This document shows, one piece after another, positions 32,770 through 41,678 of a stretch of DNA of 64,000 nt. Position numbers and translations under genes: made by a program. A model generated the notes under the pieces. It did no database searches. It was not told the DNA's origin and saw only the letters and a program-made list of their open reading frames with translations. Each line of letters begins with the position of its first letter. The first letter of the stretch is position 1. The stretch is from Ancrocorticia sp039812645 (lineage in GTDB: Bacteria > Actinomycetota > Actinomycetes > Actinomycetales > Actinomycetaceae): NCBI GenBank assembly GCA_039812645.1, contig JBDIAV010000001.1, positions 1 through 64,000 of the forward strand. The letters are read 5' to 3'.

Positions 32770-34155
32770 ATGAACTCCGATATCTTCGGTTTGGTACCTC
32801 GCCCCTTCAACGTGCGCATCACGAGTGAAGAAGAATACCCATTGATGGTCGACGACGACGTCCGCCTCACCACCGATACCGTGCACCTGCGCCTGCCCGT
32901 TGGTGCAATGGGATGGCAAAAACGCGAGGCGTACCGCCTCGAAGTGCGCCAAGGTCGGCCAACGATTTGGGCATTCGGCCCTGACGGTGTGCATCACGCA
33001 CGGCGCACCCTCGCCCAACTTCGCCGCGTGGGACCTGTTCCTGATATGACGATCATTGACCGTCCCGAGTTTCCTTGGCGTGGCCTCAGCGTTGATATCG
33101 TTCGACACTTTTTTGGACCGGACGATCTTGTTCGTGTTCTTGACCTTATGGCCGATCTGGGATTCAACAGGCTTCACCTGCACCTTTCCGATGACCAAGG
33201 CTGGCGCATTGAGGTTCCCGCGTTTCCCGAGCTTGTAGAAAAATCCTCGGGAAGCTGCGTGGGTGGGGGAGAAGGTGGCTATCTCACCCTTGAGGATATG
33301 GCGTACGTCAGCAAAGAAGCTGCCGCGCGGGGTATCGTCGTCGTCCCTGAAGTTGACGTACCGGGACACACCACCGCGGCTCTTCATGCCCTCCCAGACC
33401 TTAATCCGGACGGTGTGACGCCCGACCTCCACGAGGGCATTGAGGTGGGAATTTCCACTCTGAGCAGGAAAGCCCCATTGACGGCGCCGTTCCTCGATGC
33501 CGTGGTGGACACCCTCTACCCGTTCAGCTCCGAAGGAATTCACGTGGGTGGCGACGAGTGCCTCCTCACGCCGCCGGAGGAATTTGGCATGCTCGTGAAG
33601 ATGGCAGTGGACAGGGTGCACGGGCGCGGACGATGCGCTATCGCATGGCAGGAAGCCGCGTCCCAGCTTGCCGAAGGTGATCTGCTGCAAATCTGGGATG
33701 AACGCCAGGACATGAGTGAGGTTATCCACGCCTCGCGGCGGGGCGTGGGAGTGATTGCTTCGCCGGCATCAAAGGTTTACCTGGACATGAAGTATGACGA
33801 GTCCGAGCGGCTTGGACTTGTCTGGGCTGGGACGACGACGCTGCGTCAGTCCTACGAGTGGGACGCACGAACATTTATAGACGATATGCTCCCCGAGTCG
33901 GTGGTGGGTGTCGAAGCATGTATTTTTACCGAGACGATCGAGACCATTGACGAGCTCATCTACATGTTGATGCCGCGCCTTGCGGCGGTAGCTGAAGTCG
34001 CGTGGGTCGGTAGTGGACTGGGCGGCTGGGACTCTTTTGCCCGCCGCGTCACTACTCGCGCACGAAGTTGGGACTTCCCGTGGTACCGATCGCCTGAGGT
34101 GGCGGAACTTGTGACGCCGTCGTCAGGTTGGGATGCGCGGCGCGCCAACGCCTAG
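32770..34155 (+). CDS. Beta-N-acetylhexosaminidase (GH20), cytoplasmic
   Basis: A 461-residue GH20 enzyme that removes beta-linked GlcNAc or GalNAc by substrate-assisted catalysis. The catalytic pair is Asp262-Glu263 in HVGGDECL; other barrel landmarks are RGLSVDIVRHFF, LHLHLSDDQGWR and VPEVDVPGHTTAAL. There is no signal peptide, so the substrate must be brought in whole, consistent with the divergent ABC importer. GGAAGGA precedes ATG 32770. It is shorter than secreted GH20 enzymes, lacking cell-wall modules. Confidence 0.93.
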   Translation: MNSDIFGLVPRPFNVRITSEEEYPLMVDDDVRLTTDTVHLRLPVGAMGWQKREAYRLEVRQGRPTIWAFGPDGVHHARRTLAQLRRVGPVPDMTIIDRPEFPWRGLSVDIVRHFFGPDDLVRVLDLMADLGFNRLHLHLSDDQGWRIEVPAFPELVEKSSGSCVGGGEGGYLTLEDMAYVSKEAAARGIVVVPEVDVPGHTTAALHALPDLNPDGVTPDLHEGIEVGISTLSRKAPLTAPFLDAVVDTLYPFSSEGIHVGGDECLLTPPEEFGMLVKMAVDRVHGRGRCAIAWQEAASQLAEGDLLQIWDERQDMSEVIHASRRGVGVIASPASKVYLDMKYDESERLGLVWAGTTTLRQSYEWDARTFIDDMLPESVVGVEACIFTETIETIDELIYMLMPRLAAVAEVAWVGSGLGGWDSFARRVTTRARSWDFPWYRSPEVAELVTPSSGWDARRANA

Positions 34156-34233
34156 ACTGGGAGAGTGCCGGTAAAACATGCCGGCACTCGCCACGCCTTC
34201 GGGGCGGGCGACGTCCACTGGAAGAAGGATTGC

Positions 34234-34857
34234 ATGCTCAGCCGTACTGGCCGCCCACTCGCTCAGGTCATTTTCGGACCCATTGCGAGGGCCTGCGTGA
34301 AGGCGCATATTTCTGCGGATACTGTCACTATTGTGGGGACCGTCGCGGGAGTTGTTGCTGCGTTAACTCTCCTTCCCTTTGATCATCTCACTGCTGGCGC
34401 CCTCATCATTGCTGTCCTTGTCATCTTTGACAACCTCGATGGGCAGATTGCGCGGCTCACCGGAACTGCGTCGAAGTGGGGAGCGTTCCTCGATTCAACA
34501 CTTGATCGGGTGTCCGACGGTGCCATTATGTCGGGCATCCTTGTCTGGGCCTACCTGTGGGCAGATCCGAGCTACAAGGAGTGGATCCTTGTCGGAGGGC
34601 TCGGAGCGCTCGTCTTCGGTAGTGTTGTTCCTTACGCCCGCGCTCGTGCCGAGGGTCTGGGCATGACGGCCTCGGTGGGAATCGCTGAGCGCGCGGATCG
34701 GCTTGTGGTGCAGCTGGTAGCCGCGCTACTTGTGGGTATGGAACTTGGTGATTGGATCATGGCTGTGGCCGTGTGGTTCTTGTTTATCGCGGCATTCATT
34801 ACTGTCATTCAGCGCATGCTCTACGTTCGCGCGCAGGCTTTTGCTGGCAAGGAGTGA
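34234..34857 (+). CDS. pgsA: Phosphatidylinositol phosphate synthase (CDP-alcohol phosphotransferase)
   Basis: A 207-residue membrane enzyme that joins CDP-diacylglycerol to inositol-1-phosphate, the first step to phosphatidylinositol. The CDP-alcohol motif is at 66-91 (DNLDGQIAR then GAFLDSTLDR), with the invariant Asp residues in place, and about six helices follow. ATG 34234 is chosen because AAGGA is at 34225-34229; the frame is open back to 34165. It heads the PIM operon: the acyltransferase ATG follows the stop by one base. Confidence 0.92.
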   Translation: MLSRTGRPLAQVIFGPIARACVKAHISADTVTIVGTVAGVVAALTLLPFDHLTAGALIIAVLVIFDNLDGQIARLTGTASKWGAFLDSTLDRVSDGAIMSGILVWAYLWADPSYKEWILVGGLGALVFGSVVPYARARAEGLGMTASVGIAERADRLVVQLVAALLVGMELGDWIMAVAVWFLFIAAFITVIQRMLYVRAQAFAGKE

Positions 34858-34858
34858 G

Positions 34859-35863
34859 ATGGATACCGTACGAGTCTTTAACTTTGCCCAGGGAGCCGTT
34901 GATCGATTGCCCGAACCCGTGGGACGAGGCCTGTTTAATATCGCCGGAACCATCGCTGGCGCCTCGAATATCAAGGGAGTGCGCCAACTGCGCAAGAACC
35001 AGGCCCGTCTGCGCCCAGGAATGGGCAAGCTCGCTGCGCGACGCCTAAGCATGCGGGCTATGCGGTCCTATATGCGGTACTACTACGAGACATTTCGTAT
35101 GTCGAGCCTCAGCCAGGATCAGATCTTGGCCCGCGTGCGTGAGGATGTCACCGATGAGATTCGCGACGAGCTGGCGGCAGGCCATGCGGTGACCGGCGCC
35201 GTGATGCACGCGGGCAACTGGGATCTGGCGGGAGCATGGTCCAATCTTGCGCTAGCTCCCGTGCACACGATTGTGGAGAAGCTGGAGCCTCCGGAGATCT
35301 TCGAGGGTTTCCTTGCTTTCCGCGAAGGTCTGGGCATGACGATTTACCCCCTCGTTAAGGGCGGGGGAGCACTCCACTCGCTCGAGCGAGATATGAAAGA
35401 GAAGGCTATTTTTACGCCAATTCTCGCCGATCGCGACCTCTCGGCCTCCGGGCTGGAGGTGAAACTCGCGGGGATCGCGATGCTAGCGGCACCCGGTCCG
35501 GCCCTGCTTGCCCAGCGCCTTGGCGCAACCATTTACCCCACGTTTGTTCATTATGAGAAGCTCCGTGGCGAGCGCCGCAAGGCCGCCGGTACCTCCTGGG
35601 GTATTTGTGTGACAATCCTTCCCGGCATTACCGCACGCACTACTCCAGACTCGCAGGGTGCTGAGCGTGAAGCGGACCTCGTGCGGATGAGCCAGGAGTG
35701 GCTCAGCCAATTGGAGCCCCTTGTCATCGAACACCTCGAGGACTGGCACATGTTGCAGAAGGTGTTCGTTGAGGATCTTGATCCGGAACGGCTGGCCCGT
35801 GCGCGGGCAAAGGCGCAGGCTGTGGCAAGTGAAGGCGCGACACACGGGGAAGAAGACGCATGA
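34859..35863 (+). CDS. Phosphatidylinositol mannoside acyltransferase (PatA-like)
   Basis: A 334-residue LPLAT-family acyltransferase that adds a fatty acid to the mannose of PIM. The H-x4-D motif is His117-AGNW-Asp122. An N-terminal region of basic residues suits membrane association. ATG 34859 is the start, with the pgsA end GGAGTGAG serving as the ribosome-binding site; the longer open frame into pgsA is not used. It overlaps pimA by 4 bases. Confidence 0.9.
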   Translation: MDTVRVFNFAQGAVDRLPEPVGRGLFNIAGTIAGASNIKGVRQLRKNQARLRPGMGKLAARRLSMRAMRSYMRYYYETFRMSSLSQDQILARVREDVTDEIRDELAAGHAVTGAVMHAGNWDLAGAWSNLALAPVHTIVEKLEPPEIFEGFLAFREGLGMTIYPLVKGGGALHSLERDMKEKAIFTPILADRDLSASGLEVKLAGIAMLAAPGPALLAQRLGATIYPTFVHYEKLRGERRKAAGTSWGICVTILPGITARTTPDSQGAEREADLVRMSQEWLSQLEPLVIEHLEDWHMLQKVFVEDLDPERLARARAKAQAVASEGATHGEEDA

Positions 35864-36987
35864 GAATTGGTATCGCCTGCCCGTATTCATGGGATGTGCC
35901 CGGCGGGGTTGGATTCCATATCCGAGACCTCGCGGAGGAGTTCATTCGGCGCGGTCATTACGTCGGTGTTATTGCTCCTGCCGAGGATATGACAAATGCC
36001 CCTGACTACCTAACGTCCACGGGCGGGGCGATATCGATTCCCTACAACGGCTCGAACGCTAACCTTTCGTTTGGTCCGCGTGTGAATCGTGCCGTGCGGG
36101 CGTGGCTGCGGGAAGGACAATTTGACGTCGTACACGTGCATGAGCCAAGTGTTCCCTCGGTGTCCATGCTCGCCCTCATGAATGCGGATTGCCCGGTGGT
36201 CTCGACCTTCCACACCGCGATGGATCGCTCCCGGGCCTTTGAGATTACGGCGCCGCTCATCCGCCCGGTGCTGGACAAGGTGCAGTCCCGCATCGCCGTC
36301 TCCCAGGAGGCGCGCCGTACCGCCGTGCAATACGTGGGCGGTGATGCGTTTGTTATCCCTAACGGGGTTTACACGCAGGAATTTGCAAAAGCTCCCCGCG
36401 ACGATCGATTTACGGGAACACCGGAGCACCCCACGTTGGGTTTCCTTGGGCGAATTGACGAGCCGCGGAAGGGTTTGCCCGTTGTCGCCCGCGCGTACTC
36501 GCGAATCATTGCTGCCTACCCAGGTATTACGCTGTTCGTGGCTGGGCGAGGCGATCAGGAAGCTGCGCGCAAACTATTTGGTGAGCATACAGACTCTGTC
36601 GTGTTTCTCGGCGGCGTGAGCGAAGAGGACAAAAAAGCGCTGCTCTCTTCGGTGGACATTTACCTCGCTCCGAATACCGGCGGTGAATCTTTCGGCATTA
36701 TTCTTGTCGAAGCGATGAGCGCGGGGAGCTTCGTTGTCGCCTCTGATATTCCCGCATTCCGAGCAGTTTTGGGGAATGGTAGGTACGGAGCACATTTCTC
36801 CAACGACGACGCCGGGGCGCTCGCCTCCACCGTCATTGACGTCCTTGGGGATCCGGAACGTCGCGCGGCGACTGTTGCGGCAGCCCATCGCGAGGCGTTG
36901 CGCTACGACTGGGCAACAGTTGCCTCGCAGGTATACGCGGTGTACGATACGGCCATCCGAACAGCGCAGATGGAGGTACCCGAATGA
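35860..36987 (+). CDS. pimA: Phosphatidylinositol alpha-mannosyltransferase
   Basis: A 375-residue GT4 (GT-B fold) transferase that moves mannose from GDP-mannose to phosphatidylinositol at the inner membrane face. The N-terminal acceptor domain has PYSWDVPGGVGFHIRDLAEE, the typical GGV loop; the C-terminal donor domain has GRIDEPRKGLP and the catalytic Glu in GGESFGIILVEAM. It starts ATGA-overlapped with the acyltransferase gene and its stop overlaps the next gene likewise, so the three are co-translated. Confidence 0.94.
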   Translation: MRIGIACPYSWDVPGGVGFHIRDLAEEFIRRGHYVGVIAPAEDMTNAPDYLTSTGGAISIPYNGSNANLSFGPRVNRAVRAWLREGQFDVVHVHEPSVPSVSMLALMNADCPVVSTFHTAMDRSRAFEITAPLIRPVLDKVQSRIAVSQEARRTAVQYVGGDAFVIPNGVYTQEFAKAPRDDRFTGTPEHPTLGFLGRIDEPRKGLPVVARAYSRIIAAYPGITLFVAGRGDQEAARKLFGEHTDSVVFLGGVSEEDKKALLSSVDIYLAPNTGGESFGIILVEAMSAGSFVVASDIPAFRAVLGNGRYGAHFSNDDAGALASTVIDVLGDPERRAATVAAAHREALRYDWATVASQVYAVYDTAIRTAQMEVPE

Positions 36988-37565
36988 CCTGGGAATGGTG
37001 GCTTGTCATAGCTGCGCTCATCATTGGACTCGTCGCCTTTGTGGTGGCGCAGCGGGCTCGCAGGCTCGACGCCCTTAATCGAACTGTCGCTAAGTCACGT
37101 CGTGCGTTAGAGATGGCATTGACGGCGCGTGCTCACTACGCCCATGACTTTGCCACGGTGGGAGCGCTGGATATGGCTGGTGCCATCCTTCTCACGGATA
37201 GCGCCGATACCTGCCTGAGAGAAGGCATGCAACCAATTATCGACGACGGATTAGATACCCTGAGTAATCTCGACCTCGCGAGGCCTGGGGTTGAGGCTCC
37301 TGATCGACGCCAGCTGGAATCAAACCTCTCGCGAACGCTCCGCCTCACGGTCGATCAATTGGATGAAAACGACCTCGATGACGAGGCGCGCGCTTTCTAC
37401 GACAAACTTCAGCAGGCACGCCTTCAAGTGAAGATGACGCGCAATTTCCATAACTCCCACGTGGCACAGGTGCGCCGGGTGCGTACCGGCGTTGTGGCTC
37501 GCCTGTTCCCGATTGCGGGCCATGCCCCCTGGCCACAGACCGTCGATATGGACGATGCTGAGTAG
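36984..37565 (+). CDS. Membrane-anchored LemA-like protein
   Basis: A 193-residue protein with one N-terminal transmembrane helix (WWLVIAALIIGLVAFVVA, 5-22) and a helical soluble part containing ARRLDALNRTVAKSRRALEMAL and NFHNSHVAQVRRVRTGVVARL, reminiscent of LemA-type proteins. Function unknown. It is translated together with pimA through a 4-base overlap, and the next gene starts two bases after its stop, which ties it to PIM synthesis or envelope upkeep. Confidence 0.65.
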   Translation: MTWEWWLVIAALIIGLVAFVVAQRARRLDALNRTVAKSRRALEMALTARAHYAHDFATVGALDMAGAILLTDSADTCLREGMQPIIDDGLDTLSNLDLARPGVEAPDRRQLESNLSRTLRLTVDQLDENDLDDEARAFYDKLQQARLQVKMTRNFHNSHVAQVRRVRTGVVARLFPIAGHAPWPQTVDMDDAE

Positions 37566-37567
37566 AT

Positions 37568-38764
37568 ATGAACGAACAGCCCTACGTCTCGATTTATCAG
37601 GATGGCGCCGCTCCGCGGGTGTCGTATCAGGCGCCGCGGTGGAAAGAACCTCGGCGCCACTCCACCGCCTACTATGTTGGTATCGCTGTGCTTGTTGCCG
37701 TAGCGGTGGCCGGATTCTTTTATACGCTGCCTCTGATTAGTTTCAAGGGAGCGGGCGTCACGGTGATGCTCGGTCTTCTGGCACTCTTCCCTGTCATCGT
37801 CATCCTTTTGGTTATCCGTTGGATCGATCAGTGGGAGCCAGAACCGGTGGGACTGTACGCGGTGGCCTTCGGGTGGGGTGCCGGGGTATCGACGCTCATG
37901 GCCATTGTGGGAAATTTTGTTTTCGAGAGTGCCGTGAGTTCGATGAGTGAACTTGACGCCTACCAGCAGGCGGCGCTGCCCGTGGTGGTGGGAGCCCCGT
38001 TGATTGAGGAGGCGGTGAAGGGACTCGGAGTTCTCATCCTGTTCTTGGCCTTTGCTCGTTACTTCAATGGCCCTGTTGATGGTTTGGTCTATGGCATGCT
38101 CATTGGACTGGGTTTCGCCTTCACAGAAAACATCTTTTACTTCGGCCAGTTCTATGACGAACTTGGAGCCGTGTTCCAAGCGCGGGCGATCGAGAGTCCG
38201 TTTGTTCATCCTCTCTGTACTGCGATGACGGGCATGTTTGTGGGAATGGCGACGAACCGTCGTTCCTCGCTTTCGGTGATTCCTCTTGCTATCGCAGGGT
38301 ACTCGTCTGCCGTACTTCTCCACGGGCTCCATAATTATTCGGCCGTGCAGAACATCGGAAGCGCGGAGCGTTTTGCCTTCCAGCTGCCGATCTATGTGGG
38401 AGCGATCTATCTTGTGATCTTCCTGCGACGGCGTGAGCGTGAGCGGGTCACGCAAGCACTTGTGGACTATGCCCAGGCGGGGTGGATTACCGGGAATGAG
38501 ATTGCCATGATCCAGACCATCCCTAATCGCCAGGCGGCAGTGAACTGGGCGGGGTCGAATGTTCGATCCTTGGGCGGGAATGCGGAGGAAGGTCGCCAAG
38601 CTATGCGCCGTTTCCAGACGGAACTTGTCGAGCTTGGCAATGTCCGGTCACGTGACTTACATCGGATGACCGTTCACCTTCCTCGCCATCGTGCTGAGGA
38701 AGCACGTAGGCTCTATCTCTTGGGCGAATTGCGCAGTGTTTTCACGGGAGTGAGGCATGGCTGA
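37568..38764 (+). CDS. PrsW family intramembrane glutamic protease
   Basis: A 398-residue protein with about eight helices. The PrsW active-site motifs are visible: PLIEEAVKG (EE-x3-K-like), AFTENIFYF and HPLCTAMTGM then LLHGLHNY with conserved His. Such proteases cut membrane proteins; in Bacillus PrsW starts anti-sigma factor release. A ~110-residue soluble tail follows the membrane part. Its ATG comes 2 bases after the preceding stop, and the NUDIX gene overlaps its end by 8 bases. Confidence 0.88.
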   Translation: MNEQPYVSIYQDGAAPRVSYQAPRWKEPRRHSTAYYVGIAVLVAVAVAGFFYTLPLISFKGAGVTVMLGLLALFPVIVILLVIRWIDQWEPEPVGLYAVAFGWGAGVSTLMAIVGNFVFESAVSSMSELDAYQQAALPVVVGAPLIEEAVKGLGVLILFLAFARYFNGPVDGLVYGMLIGLGFAFTENIFYFGQFYDELGAVFQARAIESPFVHPLCTAMTGMFVGMATNRRSSLSVIPLAIAGYSSAVLLHGLHNYSAVQNIGSAERFAFQLPIYVGAIYLVIFLRRRERERVTQALVDYAQAGWITGNEIAMIQTIPNRQAAVNWAGSNVRSLGGNAEEGRQAMRRFQTELVELGNVRSRDLHRMTVHLPRHRAEEARRLYLLGELRSVFTGVRHG

Positions 38765-39347
38765 TCGCAATGGTAACGGACTAACGCCGCGCCAACAGGC
38801 TGAGATGGACTCAGAATGGAGTCCGGATACCGATGGCATTTTGCGTCGTAGTGCCGCACGAGTCATTCTTTTCGATCCCGAGGGACGAATTTTCCTCATT
38901 CGGGGACATGACGTCGGCGACCTCGAACACACCTGGTGGTTCACTGTTGGCGGTGGTATTGACTCATCTGAGAATCCCCGTGATGGGGCGTGTCGAGAAC
39001 TCCTAGAGGAGACGGGCCTAGCCCTCGACTCCGCACGCCTCGTGGGGCCGGTCCTCATGCGTCATGCCACGTTCCATTTTGCCCATGAAATACGCCGACA
39101 GGATGAGGAGTTCTTCATCGTTTTTCTCGACGACGACGAGGCCAGACGAGTGGGAAAAGACCACCAGTTTACGGCACTTGAAGAGGAACTTCTCGATGAG
39201 ATGCGATGGTGGCATCCTCGTGACATTGCCGGTGTTGAGCTAGCCGGTGCGGCGCCCGCCACCTTCTATCCGCGTGGTATCGCTCATCTTGCTATGAATC
39301 TATGGGCTGGATGGGATGGTTCGTGTCCGGAAGTGTGGGAGGACTGA
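38757..39347 (+). CDS. NUDIX hydrolase
   Basis: A 196-residue NUDIX enzyme. The box at 66-88 has GGGIDSSENPRDGACRELLE followed by ETG, with all catalytic glutamates present. The subfamily, and so the substrate, is not clear. It overlaps the PrsW gene by 8 bases and ends the long PIM operon at the hairpin 39350-39390. Confidence 0.87.
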   Translation: MADRNGNGLTPRQQAEMDSEWSPDTDGILRRSAARVILFDPEGRIFLIRGHDVGDLEHTWWFTVGGGIDSSENPRDGACRELLEETGLALDSARLVGPVLMRHATFHFAHEIRRQDEEFFIVFLDDDEARRVGKDHQFTALEEELLDEMRWWHPRDIAGVELAGAAPATFYPRGIAHLAMNLWAGWDGSCPEVWED

Positions 39348-39349
39348 AA

Positions 39350-39390
39350 AAGTAGTGTGCCGCTGGATGTTTTCCAGCGGCACACTACTT
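39350..39390. terminator. Bidirectional terminator, 18-bp stem
   Basis: A perfect 18-bp stem, AAGTAGTGTGCCGCTGGA and its complement, with loop TGTTT, lies 2 bases after the NUDIX stop. On the minus strand the stem is followed by a T-run (complement of the A's at 39347-39351), so it also terminates the convergent NlpC/P60 gene. Confidence 0.85.
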
Positions 39391-39419
39391 CGATATCTCG
39401 ATTCAGAGACGTTCCTTCA

Positions 39420-39935
39420 TTAACGAAGGACACGAATGTAAATGGGATTGCCGTAGTTGCCACCCTCCATGATTCCGAGTTCGGGGTTCCGCGCGGCGAT
39501 GTGCCTGCCGTTTCCGGTGTAGATGCCGATGTGGCCAGGCCACCACATGAGATCACCAGGCTTGGCCTGGGAGGCGGGGATACGGGGCCCCATCTTGAGC
39601 TGGTCGTCTGGGAGGCGAGGGAGGTAGATACCGAACTGCGCATAGACGTGGCGAGTATAGGACGAGCAGTCAAAGGCGTAAGGCCCATTGGCGCCGTTGA
39701 TGTAAGGGAATCCTTCGTAGCGTCGAGCAACTTCGACGACTTGGTTGGCCTTCGCCTCATTCCATCCGAAGCCAGTTGAGGTGGGCATGATGATGCTGTT
39801 TGTGAATCCCACAGCGGGTTGTGGTGCGAGGACTGCTCCGGCTGCTTGAGCCTCCGGTGCGGTTACTCCACTGAGTGCTCCGACAACGAGGCTGGTAATG
39901 CTGGCCGCAGCAAGCATCCTTGGTCTAACGCGCAT
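39420..39935 (-). CDS. Secreted NlpC/P60 peptidoglycan hydrolase
   Basis: A 171-residue secreted endopeptidase that cuts stem peptides in cell-wall peptidoglycan. The signal peptide (MRVRPRMLAAASITSLVVGALS, cut after AQA) precedes a single NlpC/P60 domain with catalytic Cys90 in FDCSSYTRH, His135 in PGHIG and His145 in GRHIAA. ATG 39935 is used because TAGGAGAG lies 5 bases upstream. It is a shorter paralogue of the next gene. Confidence 0.92.
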   Translation of the reverse strand: MRVRPRMLAAASITSLVVGALSGVTAPEAQAAGAVLAPQPAVGFTNSIIMPTSTGFGWNEAKANQVVEVARRYEGFPYINGANGPYAFDCSSYTRHVYAQFGIYLPRLPDDQLKMGPRIPASQAKPGDLMWWPGHIGIYTGNGRHIAARNPELGIMEGGNYGNPIYIRVLR

Positions 39936-40333
39936 CAATACTCTCCTAAAATAAGCCCGCGAGTGGCGTGGGCATTAAGTGACTGAATTCCTTGAACATC
40001 GACTACATAATGTCTTTGTAGGTACATCATAGTTAAATATGTCATTACTAGAATATGGCTTTGTGCACATAATGATCAATATGGTTCGAAGTTGAGTTCA
40101 GTAAGCCTTGGGTAACATAAATTTGGCGCATTGCCGCCGTTTTCTTTTTGTGAGGTGTGGCAAACGTCGCTGTCGCCCAGTCGATTGGTTCACGCGTTTA
40201 GATCGGGGCGCGGAGTGTGTGGTGTGAAATAGCGAGAGTCCCCACGGTTCGCACATTACTTTGAACGTACTTTATATATATTTGTATGTACAAAAATATA
40301 TATCTGATGAATTTTATGACCCTGGTACATGAC
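39936..40333. other. A+T-rich intergenic region with palindromic segment
   Basis: About 400 bases without a gene. It is strikingly A+T-rich compared with its surroundings and holds TATATATTTGTA paired with TACAAAAATATATA near 40274-40305, an imperfect palindrome. It must carry the promoter of the short NlpC/P60 gene (minus strand). I looked for a c-di-AMP (ydaO) riboswitch, common before such genes in actinobacteria, and saw no match. No other feature is seen. Confidence 0.5.
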
Positions 40334-40370
40334 GAACGCGCCGCCGAGCAATAAGCTCGGCGGCGCGTTC
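40334..40370 (-). terminator. 16-bp hairpin after second NlpC/P60 gene
   Basis: GAACGCGCCGCCGAGC and its complement form a perfect 16-bp stem with loop AATAA, 12 bases beyond the stop of the minus-strand gene at 40382. No T-run follows on that strand, so it is a less typical terminator. Confidence 0.65.
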
Positions 40371-40381
40371 GGTGGAAGTCT

Positions 40382-41485
40382 CTATTCTCCCGGAGTGAGT
40401 GCCAGTGTCGGCAAGGTCCCCACTGTGGGTGAAGCTTCCGGTGTTGGCGTATCTGACGGTGGGGGCTCCGGAGGGTCGGCCGGCTTGGTTGCCGACGGCG
40501 AAGGGCTCGCGGTGGGTGAAGGGGACTCGGTTGGAGGTGGGGTTGAATTCTTAGTTGGTGTAGGGGAAACCGGTGACGTAGGCGAAGGAGGGGTTGGAGC
40601 GGGGGAGGTTGGGGCAGGTGTGGGAGGCGCCGTTGGTGGAGGTGTCGTAGGAGTAACTGGGCTGGGGGTCGGGTTCTCCTTCACCTCCTTTTCAGCCTCT
40701 TCTTTAGCCTTTCTTTCCTCGTCTGCTTGCCGAGCTTCCTCGGCCTTTTTCGCTTCCGCTTCTTCTTCGGTTGGATCGTAGGGGAGAAGACGAACATAGA
40801 CGGGGTCGCCGTAGACGGGACCCTCTTGAATTCCAACCGACGGATTGCGGGCGGCTATATGGTTGCCATTGCCGGTATAAATGCCCACATGGCCTGGCCA
40901 CCACATCAGGTCGCCGGGCTTGGCTTCCGAGGCGGGTACTCGTGGGCCCGCATTCACTTGGTCCTCGGAGTATCGGGGAAGGTCGATTCCAAACTGCGCG
41001 AATACATGCTTAGTGAAGCCGGAGCAGTCATAGCCGATTGGGCCGTTCCCGCCCCATACGTAGGGGAACCCTATGTATCGGCGGGCGAATTCCACCGCCT
41101 GTTCACCCTTTGTCCTACTCCAGCCGAGGTCGGTGACGGTGGGTATGTCTTTGACGCGACGCTCAAGTTCCGCTAGCTGGGCGGGAGGGATGACCGCTTC
41201 TTCGGGGCTTTGTGGGTCGCCTTGGATGGTGGAAGGATCCTGGAAAAGCACCGCGGTCAGTGTGGGGGTGGCATTGTAGGTGGCGGTTAACGCGGCGTGA
41301 ACCGGAGTCTGGGGGATGACCGCCGAACTAGTTGGCGCGCGAAGCACTGTAGAAATAACTGGGGTGTTTATTGGTGTGGTGTTTAAACTGCCAGCTCGAA
41401 CTTCTGAGGCATTTGCCCCGGCAAGGGTTCCCACGATCAGGCCGGCAGCCGTGGCCGCGGTGAGCGTTTTAGTTCTAATTCGCAT
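40382..41485 (-). CDS. NlpC/P60 peptidoglycan hydrolase with Pro/Thr-rich tail
   Basis: A 367-residue secreted peptidase. After a signal peptide (1-27) and a ~90-residue Thr/Ala/Pro-rich linker, the NlpC/P60 domain (about 120-230) holds Cys154 in YDCSGFTKH, His199 in PGHVG and His209 in GNHIAA. Then comes a short charged helix (239-270) and a Pro/Thr/Ser-rich tail (271-355) that may span or bind the wall. No sorting signal is present. The shorter paralogue lies next to it, in the same direction. RBS is weak (GGGATG) before ATG 41485. Confidence 0.92.
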   Translation of the reverse strand: MRIRTKTLTAATAAGLIVGTLAGANASEVRAGSLNTTPINTPVISTVLRAPTSSAVIPQTPVHAALTATYNATPTLTAVLFQDPSTIQGDPQSPEEAVIPPAQLAELERRVKDIPTVTDLGWSRTKGEQAVEFARRYIGFPYVWGGNGPIGYDCSGFTKHVFAQFGIDLPRYSEDQVNAGPRVPASEAKPGDLMWWPGHVGIYTGNGNHIAARNPSVGIQEGPVYGDPVYVRLLPYDPTEEEAEAKKAEEARQADEERKAKEEAEKEVKENPTPSPVTPTTPPPTAPPTPAPTSPAPTPPSPTSPVSPTPTKNSTPPPTESPSPTASPSPSATKPADPPEPPPSDTPTPEASPTVGTLPTLALTPGE

Positions 41486-41678
41486 CCATCATCCCAAGGT
41501 GGAAATCAAGCTCAGGTACGCGCTGAGCATCAATAGGGTTTATGTTACGCTCGACACACCGCGCATGAAAAGTGCTGAGCTGGAGTCAGTATAGTCCTGT
41601 CATATGTATGTGAATAGCCTTTTCTCGTGTGCGGTATGATGAGAGGCGGACAATTATTCATATTTCGAGGAGAACTCC

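Noticed and set aside
39936..40333. c-di-AMP (ydaO) riboswitch before the NlpC/P60 gene
   Set aside because: Such riboswitches often precede actinobacterial wall hydrolases, but the conserved G-rich core segments are not present on the minus strand.
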